DNA of 64,000 bases from Curvibacter cyanobacteriorum (GTDB lineage Bacteria > Pseudomonadota > Gammaproteobacteria > Burkholderiales > Burkholderiaceae_C), in contig NZ_JAQSIP010000003.1 of NCBI RefSeq assembly GCF_028649475.1, positions 434,001 to 498,000 of the forward strand, read 5' to 3'. A program made the position numbers and the translations under genes. Every line of letters starts with the position of its first letter. The first letter of the stretch is position 1. This document shows, in pieces, positions 1 through 7,686 of the stretch. Under the pieces are notes generated by a model that saw only the letters and a program-made list of their open reading frames with translations, had not been told where the DNA came from and did no database searches.

Positions 1-471
1 CGCGGCCACACCAAGGGCGACACCGTGGCCTGGCTGCCGCAAGAAAAAATCCTGTTCTCGGGCGACCTGGTCGAGTTCGATGCCACCCCCTACGCGGGCG
101 ACGCCTACTTCAAGGACTGGCCGCAGACGCTGGACAACATCGCCGCCCTGCAGCCTGAAAAGCTGGTGCCCGGCCGCGGTGCCGCGCTGCAGACGCCCGA
201 GCAGGTGCAGGCCGGCCTGGCCGGTACGCGCGCCTTCATCAGCGACCTGTACGAGAGCGTGCAGGCCGGCGCCGCCGCGGGGCAGGACCTGCGCAAGGTC
301 TACGAAGCGACCTTCGCCAAGCTGCAACCCAAGTACGGCCAGTGGGTGATCTTCAACCACTGCATGCCGTTCGACGTCACGCGCGCCTACGACGAAGCCA
401 CCCAGTACCCGGACCCGCGCATCTGGACCGCCGAGCGCGACATCCAGATGTGGAAAGCCCTGGAAGGCTGA
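1..471 (+). CDS. MBL-fold metallo-hydrolase, C-terminal part (5' end outside window)
   Basis: The frame is open from the first base of the window and its start lies upstream; 156 residues are visible. It begins in a typical metallo-beta-lactamase segment (GHTKGD), followed by the FSGDLV strand that carries the bridging Asp of the family. The usual later PGHG metal-ligand motif reads VPGRG here, so one expected His is Arg. MBL-fold proteins hydrolyse thioesters, lactones and similar substrates with bound metal; the substrate cannot be told from this fragment. The gene ends 28 nt before the FAD monooxygenase on the same strand, so the two are probably co-transcribed in an aromatic or organic-acid degradation cluster. 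The family is clear, the function is not. Confidence 0.85.
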   Translation, partial: RGHTKGDTVAWLPQEKILFSGDLVEFDATPYAGDAYFKDWPQTLDNIAALQPEKLVPGRGAALQTPEQVQAGLAGTRAFISDLYESVQAGAAAGQDLRKVYEATFAKLQPKYGQWVIFNHCMPFDVTRAYDEATQYPDPRIWTAERDIQMWKALEG

Positions 472-499
472 GCCCGTTCGAGGTGAGGAGACACGTTCC

Positions 500-2194
500 A
501 TGAAACCCCAAGACATTCCTTTTGACGCCTTGCGCGGCACCGGGCCTGAGGTGCAGGCCATCGAGTTCCCCTACCGGCGCAGCGCCGACCAGGACCAGGC
601 CACGCCGGCGCGCCACCCGGTGGTGGTGGTGGGCGCCGGCCCCGCCGGCCTGAGCCTGGCCATCGACCTGGCCCAGCGTGGCCAGCCCGTGGTGGTGCTG
701 GACAACGACTACCGGCTATCCATTGGTTCGCGTGCGATCTGTTTTGCCAAACGCACGCTCGAGATCTGGGACCGCCTGGGCGTGGGCCAGCGCATGGTGG
801 ACAAAGGCGTGTCCTGGAACCTGGGCAAGGTCTTCTTCCACGACCAGCAGGTCTACCAGTTCAACCTGCTGCCCGAGGACGGGCACGAGCGCCCGGCCTT
901 CATCAACCTGCAGCAGTACTACGCCGAGGCCTACCTGGTCGAGCGCGCGCTGCAACTGCCGCTGATCGACATCCGCTGGCACAACCAGGTCAAGGCGGTC
1001 ACGCCGCGTGACGACGGTGCCTCGGTGCAGGTCGACACGCCCGACGGCCCCTACCAGATCGAGGCCGACTGGCTGATCGCCTGCGACGGCTCGCGCTCGC
1101 CGGTGCGCGCCATGCTGGGGCTGGAGAGCAAGGGCCGCATTTTCCAGGACCGCTTCCTGATCGCTGACGTCAAGATGCAGGCGGATTTCCCGACCGAGCG
1201 CTGGTTCTGGTTCGATCCGCCGTTCCACCCGCAGCAAAGCGTGCTGCTGCACCGCCAGCCCGACAACGTCTGGCGCATCGACTTCCAGCTCGGCTGGGAC
1301 GCCGATCCCGAGGTCGAAAAGCGACCCGAGAACATCCTGCCCCGCGTCAAGGCCTTGCTGGGCCACGACGCCCAGTTCGACCTGGAGTGGGCCAGCGTCT
1401 ACACCTTCGCCTGCCTGCGCATGGACCGCTTTGTGCACGGCCGCGTGGTGTTTGCCGGTGACAGCGCGCACGGCGTGTCGCCGTTCGGTGCGCGGGGCGC
1501 CAACAGTGGCGTGCAAGACACCGAGAACCTGGCCTGGAAGCTGGACTGGGTGCTCAAGGGCCGCGCCGGCGCCGAGCTGCTGGCCAGCTACGGCCCGGAG
1601 CGCGAGTACGCGGCCGACGAGAACATCCGCAACTCGACCCGCGCCACCGACTTCATCACGCCCAAGAGCGAGATCAGCCGCCTGTTCCGCGACGCCGCGC
1701 TGGACCTGGCGCGCGAGCACGAATTTGCGCGCCGCATCGTCAACAGCGGGCGCCTGTCGGTGCCGGCCACCTTGCATGGGTCGGCCCTGAACACGCCCGA
1801 CGCCGACCACGGTGCCGACGCCTTTGACGCACCGCGCCAGGTGCCCGGGGCCGTGTTGCTCGACGCCCCGGTGCTGCGCGATGGCCAGCCGGGCTGGCTG
1901 CTGCGCGCGCTGGGGCCTGACTTCACCCTGCTGTGCTTTGGTCCGGTGCCCGCCTGGGCCGCGGGCTTGCCCCATGTGCAGGCCCTGTCGCTGGGCAGCG
2001 ATCTGGTCGACGCCCAGGGCCTGGTCACCCAGCGCCTGGACGGCCGCCCGGGCAGCGCCTACCTGGTCCGCCCTGACCAGCATGTGTGCGCGCGCTGGCG
2101 CCAGCCCACCGAAGCCGGCGTGCGCGCCGCGCTGGCCCGCGCCACGGCGCGTCACGACACCACGGCGCGTCAAGACGCCCCTGTGGCGGCCTGA
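500..2194 (+). CDS. FAD-dependent monooxygenase, MhpA/PheA-like class A flavoprotein hydroxylase
   Basis: This 564-residue protein has the three landmarks of class A flavin hydroxylases: the Rossmann GxGxxG (VVVVGAGPAGL, about residues 41-51), the DG motif (ACDGSRSPVR, about 194-203) and the second FAD motif GDSAHGVSPFGARG (about 319). The C-terminal part matches the thioredoxin-like end found in phenol and 3-(3-hydroxyphenyl)propionate hydroxylases. Such enzymes use NAD(P)H and O2 to hydroxylate phenolic rings. The ATG follows a GAGGTGAGGAG ribosome site. Neighbours are an MBL hydrolase upstream and a DUF2783 gene 16 nt downstream, an arrangement consistent with a degradation operon. The aromatic substrate is not evident, so no gene symbol is given. 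Confidence 0.88.
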   Translation: MKPQDIPFDALRGTGPEVQAIEFPYRRSADQDQATPARHPVVVVGAGPAGLSLAIDLAQRGQPVVVLDNDYRLSIGSRAICFAKRTLEIWDRLGVGQRMVDKGVSWNLGKVFFHDQQVYQFNLLPEDGHERPAFINLQQYYAEAYLVERALQLPLIDIRWHNQVKAVTPRDDGASVQVDTPDGPYQIEADWLIACDGSRSPVRAMLGLESKGRIFQDRFLIADVKMQADFPTERWFWFDPPFHPQQSVLLHRQPDNVWRIDFQLGWDADPEVEKRPENILPRVKALLGHDAQFDLEWASVYTFACLRMDRFVHGRVVFAGDSAHGVSPFGARGANSGVQDTENLAWKLDWVLKGRAGAELLASYGPEREYAADENIRNSTRATDFITPKSEISRLFRDAALDLAREHEFARRIVNSGRLSVPATLHGSALNTPDADHGADAFDAPRQVPGAVLLDAPVLRDGQPGWLLRALGPDFTLLCFGPVPAWAAGLPHVQALSLGSDLVDAQGLVTQRLDGRPGSAYLVRPDQHVCARWRQPTEAGVRAALARATARHDTTARQDAPVAA

Positions 2195-2210
2195 ACCGGA
2201 GACCCCGACC

Positions 2211-2471
2211 ATGCTCAACACCCAAGCCAACCTGATCGCTTGTGACGACTTCTACGAGAGCCTGATCCAGGCCCACCACGGCCTGTCCACCGCGCAAAGC
2301 CACGCCATGAACGCCCGCCTGGTGCTGCTGCTGGCCAACCACATCGGTGACACCGAGGTGCTGCAGCAGGCGCTGCAACTGGCCCGGCGTTCGGGGCCCG
2401 CGCCCGCCGAGACCACGGCCGCCGAGCGCGCCGCCATCACGCCGGTGGCCCCGGTCCACGCCGAGGCCTGA
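2211..2471 (+). CDS. DUF2783 domain protein
   Basis: A small protein of 86 residues starts at an ATG 16 nt after the monooxygenase stop, behind a GGAGACC ribosome site. Its core (DDFYESLIQAHHGLS, then LNARLVLLLANHIGD-type helices reading MNARLVLLLANHIGD here) matches DUF2783, a short helical family that I know mainly from positions next to flavin monooxygenases. Function is unknown; being a small partner or chaperone of the hydroxylase is a guess from position. The last 25 residues are Ala/Pro-rich and probably disordered. It is the last gene of the presumed operon. Confidence 0.75.
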   Translation: MLNTQANLIACDDFYESLIQAHHGLSTAQSHAMNARLVLLLANHIGDTEVLQQALQLARRSGPAPAETTAAERAAITPVAPVHAEA

Positions 2472-2550
2472 GCAACTGAGCGACTGAGGTTCTTTCGTCC
2501 CTGCCCGGCTTGCACCCCGCAACCCGCCAGTTCGTGTTGGTCCATGCGCC

Positions 2551-2696
2551 CCCTGGCCCGAGCCAGGGTGGCACCTGGCGACCGGCGCGGGGGCGTTTTG
2601 AGGTGCTTTTCGGACACGGCCCAAGCCCCCTCAGCCTCTGAGCACCGCCCCCAGTTGCTGCGGCACAGATCACCTGACACCGGGCCGAGCCCGGTG
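2551..2696 (+). other. Two GC-rich hairpins in the gap before the Bug receptor gene
   Basis: The 289-nt gap between the DUF2783 gene and the next gene holds two perfect hairpins: a 7-bp stem CCCTGGC/GCCAGGG with loop CCGA (2551-2568) and an 8-bp stem CACCGGGC/GCCCGGTG with a three-base loop (2678-2696). Neither is followed by a run of T, so a classical intrinsic terminator is not shown. They may stop the upstream operon with Rho or shape the leader of the receptor gene. I see no ORF that I would call in the gap. Confidence 0.4.
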
Positions 2697-2760
2697 GGGG
2701 GCGAGCTGCGCCCTGAATTCATCCACCCACCCACAAGACCCCACCACGGAGACCTTTCCC

Positions 2761-3729
2761 ATGCTGCGCAAATCCTTCCTGAGCACCCTCGCGGCGCTGG
2801 CCCTGGCCGCCACCGCCCCCCTGGCCCTGGCCAACAACGACAAGCCCCTTGAATGGGTGGTCGGCTATGCCGCGGGTGGCGGTTCGGACGTGGTGGCCCG
2901 CACCATTGCCGAGGCCATGGGCACAGCCCTGGGCCGCACCATCATCATCAACAACAAGCCCGGCGCGGGCACCAACATTGCGGCCGAGTACACGGCCCGC
3001 TCCAAGGACCTGGGTAACCTCATGTTCTCGGCCGACTTCGCCACGCTGGCGGCCAACCCCTTCTTGTTCAGCAAGCTCAGCTACAACGCCGAAAAGGACT
3101 TCCAGCCGGTGGGCCTGCTGGTGCGCTTTCCGATGTTCCTGGTGGTCTCCAACAAGGTGCCGGCCAGCAACTACAAAGAGTTCGTCGCCTGGGCCCAAGG
3201 CCAGTCGGACAGCGTGAACTGGGCCTCGGCTGGCCCGGGCAGCCCGCACCACCTGGTGGGCGAGTTGTTCCGCGAGCAAAGCGGCCTCAAGCTGACTCAT
3301 GTGCCCTACCGTGGGGCCGCACCCGCCATCCAGGACGTGATCGGTGGCCAGGTGCCGGCCATGTGGGTCGACAGTGCCTCGGTCTACCCCTTCCTGAACG
3401 CGGGCAAGCTCAAGGCGATCGGTGTGGCCAGCCCGCAGCGCGTGGCCACGGCGTCCGAGGTGCCCACCCTCCAGGAACAAGGCCTGAAGGGCTTTGAGGG
3501 CTATGCCTGGCAAGGCTTGGTGGTGCCCACCGGCACCCCCCCCGAGGTGACGGCCCAGTTCAGCAAGGCCTTGCAGACGGCCCTCAACGCCACCGCGGTC
3601 AAGGCGCGCCTGCAGGCCCTGGGCGTCGAGCCGCTGCCGGGCACGCCGGCCCAGATGGCGGGCTTTGCCAAGGCCGAGCGCGAAAAATGGGGCCGCGTCA
3701 TCAAGCAGGTGGGCGTCAAGCTGGACTGA
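2761..3729 (+). CDS. Bug/TctC family periplasmic solute-binding protein
   Basis: This 322-residue protein begins with a cleavable signal peptide (basic MLRKS, a hydrophobic Ala/Leu stretch, cleavage expected after ALA near residue 24). The mature part shows the Bug-family pattern: a GYAAGGGSDVVAR loop, NNKPGAGTNIAAE, and THVPYRG followed by AIQDVIGGQV. Bug receptors bind carboxylates and related small molecules in the periplasm and may deliver them to TctAB permeases or act as orphans; no TctAB genes lie here. Position next to the monooxygenase cluster suggests a related aromatic or organic acid ligand, which is inference. The ATG has a GGAG site 8 nt upstream. Confidence 0.92.
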   Translation: MLRKSFLSTLAALALAATAPLALANNDKPLEWVVGYAAGGGSDVVARTIAEAMGTALGRTIIINNKPGAGTNIAAEYTARSKDLGNLMFSADFATLAANPFLFSKLSYNAEKDFQPVGLLVRFPMFLVVSNKVPASNYKEFVAWAQGQSDSVNWASAGPGSPHHLVGELFREQSGLKLTHVPYRGAAPAIQDVIGGQVPAMWVDSASVYPFLNAGKLKAIGVASPQRVATASEVPTLQEQGLKGFEGYAWQGLVVPTGTPPEVTAQFSKALQTALNATAVKARLQALGVEPLPGTPAQMAGFAKAEREKWGRVIKQVGVKLD

Positions 3730-3746
3730 GTTCGGGCTCGCCCCAT

Positions 3747-3771
3747 GGCCGGCCCCCCTCGCGGGCCGGCC
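3747..3771. terminator. Strong hairpin between convergent genes, possible bidirectional terminator
   Basis: A perfect 9-bp stem GGCCGGCCC/GGGCCGGCC with a 7-nt loop lies 18 nt after the Bug receptor stop and ahead of the end of the convergent GGDEF-EAL gene. No T-tract follows on either strand, so intrinsic termination is possible but not certain. Confidence 0.4.
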
Positions 3772-3838
3772 GCCTGCCGGTCGGTGCCCCGCCTGGCGCG
3801 GCTGCGCCAGGGGCGCACGCAGGCCCCTGGGGTGGGGG

Positions 3839-6592
3839 TCAGTGCGGGGGCGGCACGGCCGTTTCCGGGCTTGTCTCTGCGGGTGTTTCTGGGGGTGTTT
3901 CCGGGGCCGGCGGCTGTGCGGCCTGCGCCTCGAGCCAGGCCCAGGCCGGGGTCGGGCGGGCGTACAGGTAGCCCTGCAGGGCGTCGCAACCGCTGCTGAC
4001 CAGGAAGTCCACCTGGGCCTGGGTTTCCACGCCTTCGGCCACCACCCGCAGCCCCAGGTGCTTGGCCATCGACAGGATCATGCGCACGATGGCCGTGCCG
4101 TTGGGGTCGCCAGGCGTGTCCTGCACAAAGCTGCGGTCGATCTTCAGCTCGTACAGCGGCAGTCGCTTGAGGTAGACCAGGCTCGAGTAGCCGGTGCCAA
4201 AGTCGTCGATGGAGAAGCGGATGCCCAGTTCGGCCAGCGCCTGCATGCGGCTCACGGTCTCCTGCAGGTCGTCGATCAGCAGGCCTTCGGTGACCTCAAA
4301 CACCAGGCCGCAACCGGGGGCTCCGGTGTCGGCCAGCACGGCCTGGACCCGCTGCACAAAGTCGGGCTGGCGGAACTGCCGCGGGCTGACGTTGATGGAC
4401 AGCGGCGTGTTCAGGCCGCGCGCGCGCAGACCCACCAGCAGGGCGCAGGCTTGCTGCAACACCCAGTCGCCCAGCGCGATGATCAGGCCGGTCTTCTCGG
4501 CCACCGGGATGAAGCGGTCCGGCGGCACCAGGCCGCGTTCGGGGTGCTGCCAGCGCAGCAGCAACTCGGCACCATCCACCCGACCTTCGGCATCGAACTG
4601 GGCTTGCAGGTGCAGCTGCAGCTGCTGCTGCGGGATGGCTTGGGCGAGTTCGTTTTCGAGCGCCAGGCGGTCTTCGATGTGGGTCTGCATGCCGACCTCG
4701 AAGAAGGCCAGCCGGTTGCGCCCTGCGGCCTTGGCCTGGTACATCGCGGTGTCGGCTTCGCGCAGCAGGTCGGCCGGGGTCTGTTGGCCAAACGGAAACA
4801 GGCTCAGGCCCAGGCTGGCGCTGTGGGTGTAGGGCTGGCCGTCCAGTTCGAAGGGTTGCGCCAGTTCGTTGCGCACCTGTTCGGCCAGGCGCAGGGCGGT
4901 GCTGGCCCCGCTGGCCAGGTCCTGTCCCAGCGCGGGCGCGAGGACCACGAACTCGTCGCCACCGAGCCGTGCCACGGTCTGGCCCTTGCGCAGCAGCTGG
5001 GTCAGGGTGGCCGCCGCGTGGCACAGCACGGCGTCGCCCACGGCGTGGCCGCGGGCGTCGTTGACGTCCTTGAAGTGGTCCAGGTCGATGAAGATCAGCG
5101 CCCCCACCGACTGCAGGCGCTGGGCCTCATCGAGGGTCAGTGCGAGGCGGTCCATCAGCTGGCGGCGGTTGGGCAGGCCGGTCAGCGCGTCAAAGTAGGC
5201 CAGCACATGGATGGCTTGCTCGGCCGTCTTGCGCGCCGTGATGTCGCGCAGGATGTTGGAGATGCCCTGCACCTCACCACGGTCGTCGCACAGCGGCGAG
5301 ATGCTCATCTCCACGTCGATGCGGCGACCGTCGCGGTGCAGGCGCTGGGTTTCGATGCGCTCCACGCGCTCGCCCTGGCGCACCCGGCTCAGGTGGCGCG
5401 CCTCGTCGGCGGCCAGGTCGCTGGGCACGATCAGGTCCAGCGGCTGGCCCAGGGCCTGCGATTCGCTGAAGCCCAGCAGGCGCGTGGCGCCAGGGTTCCA
5501 GGACTTGAGGCGGCCGTCCAGGTTGTGGCTGATGATGGCGTCGTCGGAGGACTCGACAATCGCGGCCAGCCGGGTCTGGGCGCTGCGGGCCTGCTGCTGT
5601 TGCAGGTACAGCTCGCGCTGGCGCCGCCGGGCGATGCGTTGCGCCAGCAGCAGGCCGCCCAGCAGCAGGGCCAGCAAAAAGTAGGAGGTGCGCACCGTGT
5701 GCCACCAGACCCGGTACAGCTCCGTCATCGGCAGGGTGATGAACAGCGTGATCGGGTAGTGGGTGAGGCGGCGGAACACATTGAGGTTCTCGGTGCCCCC
5801 GATCTGGTTGACGCCTTGGGTGGCGCCTTGCTGCGGAAAATGCTGGGCCTGCAGGTGACGGTACAAGGCCCCCCGGCGGCGTTCGCCATAGACCATGGCC
5901 GGTGTCTGGTCACCGGGCACCGGGTAGCGGCTGCGCAGGTAGCCGTCGTCACCGAGCAGGCCGATGGCGGCGCGTTTCATGATCGGGGCGTCCTGCCAGA
6001 AGGTCTGCATCAGCTCGACCGGCAGGTAGGCCGAGGCGATGGCGTGCAGCTGCCCTTGTGCGTCGCGCACGGCATAGCGCAGCGGCAGCACCCAGCGTCC
6101 GCTCAAGGCCCCTTGCACGGGGCGGCCCAGCACAAAGTCGACCCCGCCATCCATGGCGTCGCGGGCTTCGATGAAGTTGGCTTGCTGGCCCACCGAGGGC
6201 AGGCGGTTGTCGGCTTGCTTGCGGCTGACCACCAGCACCTGGCCGTGGCGGTCGATCAGGCTCACGTCCACCAACTCGGGGTGGCGGGCACCGTAGCGGC
6301 GCACTTTGTTGAGGTCGTACTGACCGGCCCGCGGTGCGGCTTCCTGCAGTTCCTGGGTCAGTCCGTGCAGGCTGGTCTGCAGCAGACCCAGGTAGTGGTC
6401 GATCGACTTCTCGCCGAGTTCGGTCACGGTGTCCAGTTCGGCCACCGTGTTGTCGCGCACCTGCTCCAGCGTGTGCAGTGTGTACAGCGTGGTGAAGGCC
6501 AGCACCAGCAGCACGATCACCAGCGAGGCCCGCAGCGACGACGGTCCCACCGAGGGGTCGGTCAGTGGCGGGGAGCGGGTGGGCCGGGCCAT
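3839..6592 (-). CDS. Membrane-bound PAS-GGDEF-EAL protein (c-di-GMP synthesis/degradation)
   Basis: The 917-residue protein has a first membrane helix near residues 25-45, a periplasmic sensor of about 240 residues, a second helix near 300, a PAS domain (about 340-455), GGDEF (motif at 544-548) and EAL. The GGDEF motif is intact, but the inhibitory RxxD site five residues upstream reads RKGQ. The EAL domain keeps its catalytic signs: GAELLLRW (about 675), EVTEGLL, DDFGTGYSSL (about 796), LKIDRSF and AEGVET. Both activities are therefore possible; in such hybrids one often dominates. The tail after the EAL domain is a PET-rich disordered stretch. It starts 20 nt after the NudK-like gene and is probably its operon partner. 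Confidence 0.93.
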   Translation of the reverse strand: MARPTRSPPLTDPSVGPSSLRASLVIVLLVLAFTTLYTLHTLEQVRDNTVAELDTVTELGEKSIDHYLGLLQTSLHGLTQELQEAAPRAGQYDLNKVRRYGARHPELVDVSLIDRHGQVLVVSRKQADNRLPSVGQQANFIEARDAMDGGVDFVLGRPVQGALSGRWVLPLRYAVRDAQGQLHAIASAYLPVELMQTFWQDAPIMKRAAIGLLGDDGYLRSRYPVPGDQTPAMVYGERRRGALYRHLQAQHFPQQGATQGVNQIGGTENLNVFRRLTHYPITLFITLPMTELYRVWWHTVRTSYFLLALLLGGLLLAQRIARRRQRELYLQQQQARSAQTRLAAIVESSDDAIISHNLDGRLKSWNPGATRLLGFSESQALGQPLDLIVPSDLAADEARHLSRVRQGERVERIETQRLHRDGRRIDVEMSISPLCDDRGEVQGISNILRDITARKTAEQAIHVLAYFDALTGLPNRRQLMDRLALTLDEAQRLQSVGALIFIDLDHFKDVNDARGHAVGDAVLCHAAATLTQLLRKGQTVARLGGDEFVVLAPALGQDLASGASTALRLAEQVRNELAQPFELDGQPYTHSASLGLSLFPFGQQTPADLLREADTAMYQAKAAGRNRLAFFEVGMQTHIEDRLALENELAQAIPQQQLQLHLQAQFDAEGRVDGAELLLRWQHPERGLVPPDRFIPVAEKTGLIIALGDWVLQQACALLVGLRARGLNTPLSINVSPRQFRQPDFVQRVQAVLADTGAPGCGLVFEVTEGLLIDDLQETVSRMQALAELGIRFSIDDFGTGYSSLVYLKRLPLYELKIDRSFVQDTPGDPNGTAIVRMILSMAKHLGLRVVAEGVETQAQVDFLVSSGCDALQGYLYARPTPAWAWLEAQAAQPPAPETPPETPAETSPETAVPPPH

Positions 6593-6612
6593 GGGGGTGC
6601 GGGCTGGGGGCG

Positions 6613-7317
6613 TCAGGGCCGGGCTGGTGCGGGGGGCGCAGGCCTCGGGGGCACGGCGCCGCGGCTCAGGCCGTCCAGCCCGACCAGGGCCGCATGCAGC
6701 AACAGCATGATGGTCTTGCCGTCCTGGATGCGGCCGTCGTAGACACCGGCCAGGGCCTCGCTCAAGGGCATCTCCAGCACCTCGATGTCTTCACCCTCGT
6801 CGGCCAGGCCGCCGCTGCGGTTCAGTGGGGCGTCGTCGTATTCGGCGCAGAAGCAGTGCAGCTTCTGGGTCACCGAGCCCGGGCTCATGTAGGCCTGGAA
6901 CACGGCTTGCGGGCGGTGCACGCGCAGCCCGACTTCCTCTTGGGCTTCGCGCTGCACGCAGGCCGCCGGGTCGTCGCCGTCGAGCAGGCCGGCACAGGTT
7001 TCGATCAGCAGGCCATCGGCGCTGCCGGTCAGGAAGGCCGGCAGGCGGAACTGGCGCGTCAGCAGCACGGTGCCACGGCCCCGGTGGTAGAGCAGCACGC
7101 TGGCGCCGTCGCCCAGGTGGTAGATCTCACGCGTGGTGACCAGGCGGCGCTGATCGCGGGTCTGCAACTCGAAGCGGGTCTTGCTCAGCCGGGTCCAGTC
7201 GTGGGCCAGTTCGGTGGTCTCCAGCAGGCGCACCGGGGCGCTGCTGGGGGCGCCGGGGGCGGTGTCCGTGAGGGGCTGGGGCATCGAGGTCATGGCGGGT
7301 GAAGGCTTCAGGGGCAT
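6613..7317 (-). CDS. NUDIX hydrolase, NudK/ADP-ribose pyrophosphatase-like
   Basis: The protein carries a NUDIX box, with AGLLDGDDPAACVQREAQEE followed by VGL giving the REXXEEXG metal-binding core. The segment after it (AYMSPGSVTQKLHCFCAEYD, then EDIEVLEMPLSEAL and IQDGKTIMLL) follows the GDP-mannose/ADP-ribose pyrophosphatase group that includes E. coli NudK. Such enzymes split NDP-sugars into NMP and sugar phosphate. Length from the first ATG is 234 residues, slightly long because of a Pro/Ala/Thr-rich N-terminus; starts at 7293 or 7284 are also possible and no ribosome site decides. It lies 20 nt upstream of the c-di-GMP gene on the same strand and 54 nt from the divergent DUF2132 gene. 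Confidence 0.85.
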   Translation of the reverse strand: MPLKPSPAMTSMPQPLTDTAPGAPSSAPVRLLETTELAHDWTRLSKTRFELQTRDQRRLVTTREIYHLGDGASVLLYHRGRGTVLLTRQFRLPAFLTGSADGLLIETCAGLLDGDDPAACVQREAQEEVGLRVHRPQAVFQAYMSPGSVTQKLHCFCAEYDDAPLNRSGGLADEGEDIEVLEMPLSEALAGVYDGRIQDGKTIMLLLHAALVGLDGLSRGAVPPRPAPPAPARP

Positions 7318-7371
7318 CAGGCGGGTGGTTCAGGGGCCGGGCAGGGCGCGCAGGTCGGGGAAAATGGGGCC

Positions 7372-7656
7372 ATGCAAAACACCCCCACGCCGCCGTCACA
7401 GGCCCGAAACCCGCTGCACGGCATGACCTTGGAGCGCATTGTCATCGCCCTCGTTGACCATTTTGGCTGGGCGGAATTGGGCCAGCGCATCCCGATCCGT
7501 TGCTTCACCTTCGAGCCCAGTGTGGCCTCCAGCCTGAAGTTCCTGCGCAAGACGCCCTGGGCCCGCGACAAGGTGGAGAGCCTGTACCTGTTCATGCTGC
7601 GCGACATCCGGCGCCAGGGCGGTGACGCGTCGGCACCGCCCCCCGGCGCCGACTGA
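7372..7656 (+). CDS. VF530 (DUF2132) family small DNA-binding-like protein
   Basis: This 94-residue protein matches the VF530/DUF2132 family over nearly its whole length: NPLHGMTLERIV, LVDHFGWAELGQRI, CFTFEPSVASSLKFLRKTPW and ARDKVESLYL. The fold is a small SAP-like helical domain; DNA binding has been proposed for the family from structure, and its cellular role is unknown. The ATG follows a G-rich stretch (GGGGAAAATGGGG) that can serve as ribosome site. The C-terminus after DIRRQ is a short disordered tail. It is transcribed divergently from the NudK-like gene and converges on the lipoprotein gene. Confidence 0.88.
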   Translation: MQNTPTPPSQARNPLHGMTLERIVIALVDHFGWAELGQRIPIRCFTFEPSVASSLKFLRKTPWARDKVESLYLFMLRDIRRQGGDASAPPPGAD

Positions 7657-7660
7657 GTCG

Positions 7661-7677
7661 CCGCCGGCGCCCGGCGG
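7661..7677. terminator. Short hairpin between convergent genes
   Basis: A 7-bp stem CCGCCGG/CCGGCGG with a CGC loop fills most of the 30-nt gap between the DUF2132 gene and the convergent lipoprotein gene. It lacks a T-tract; a role in ending transcription is only suggested by its position. Confidence 0.3.
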
Positions 7678-7686
7678 GTGCAGGCG

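Noticed and set aside
3665-6742. Very long open frame on the plus strand opposite the GGDEF-EAL gene
   Set aside because: It is the antisense shadow of a clear PAS-GGDEF-EAL gene in GC-rich DNA; its protein has low-complexity composition and no domain.
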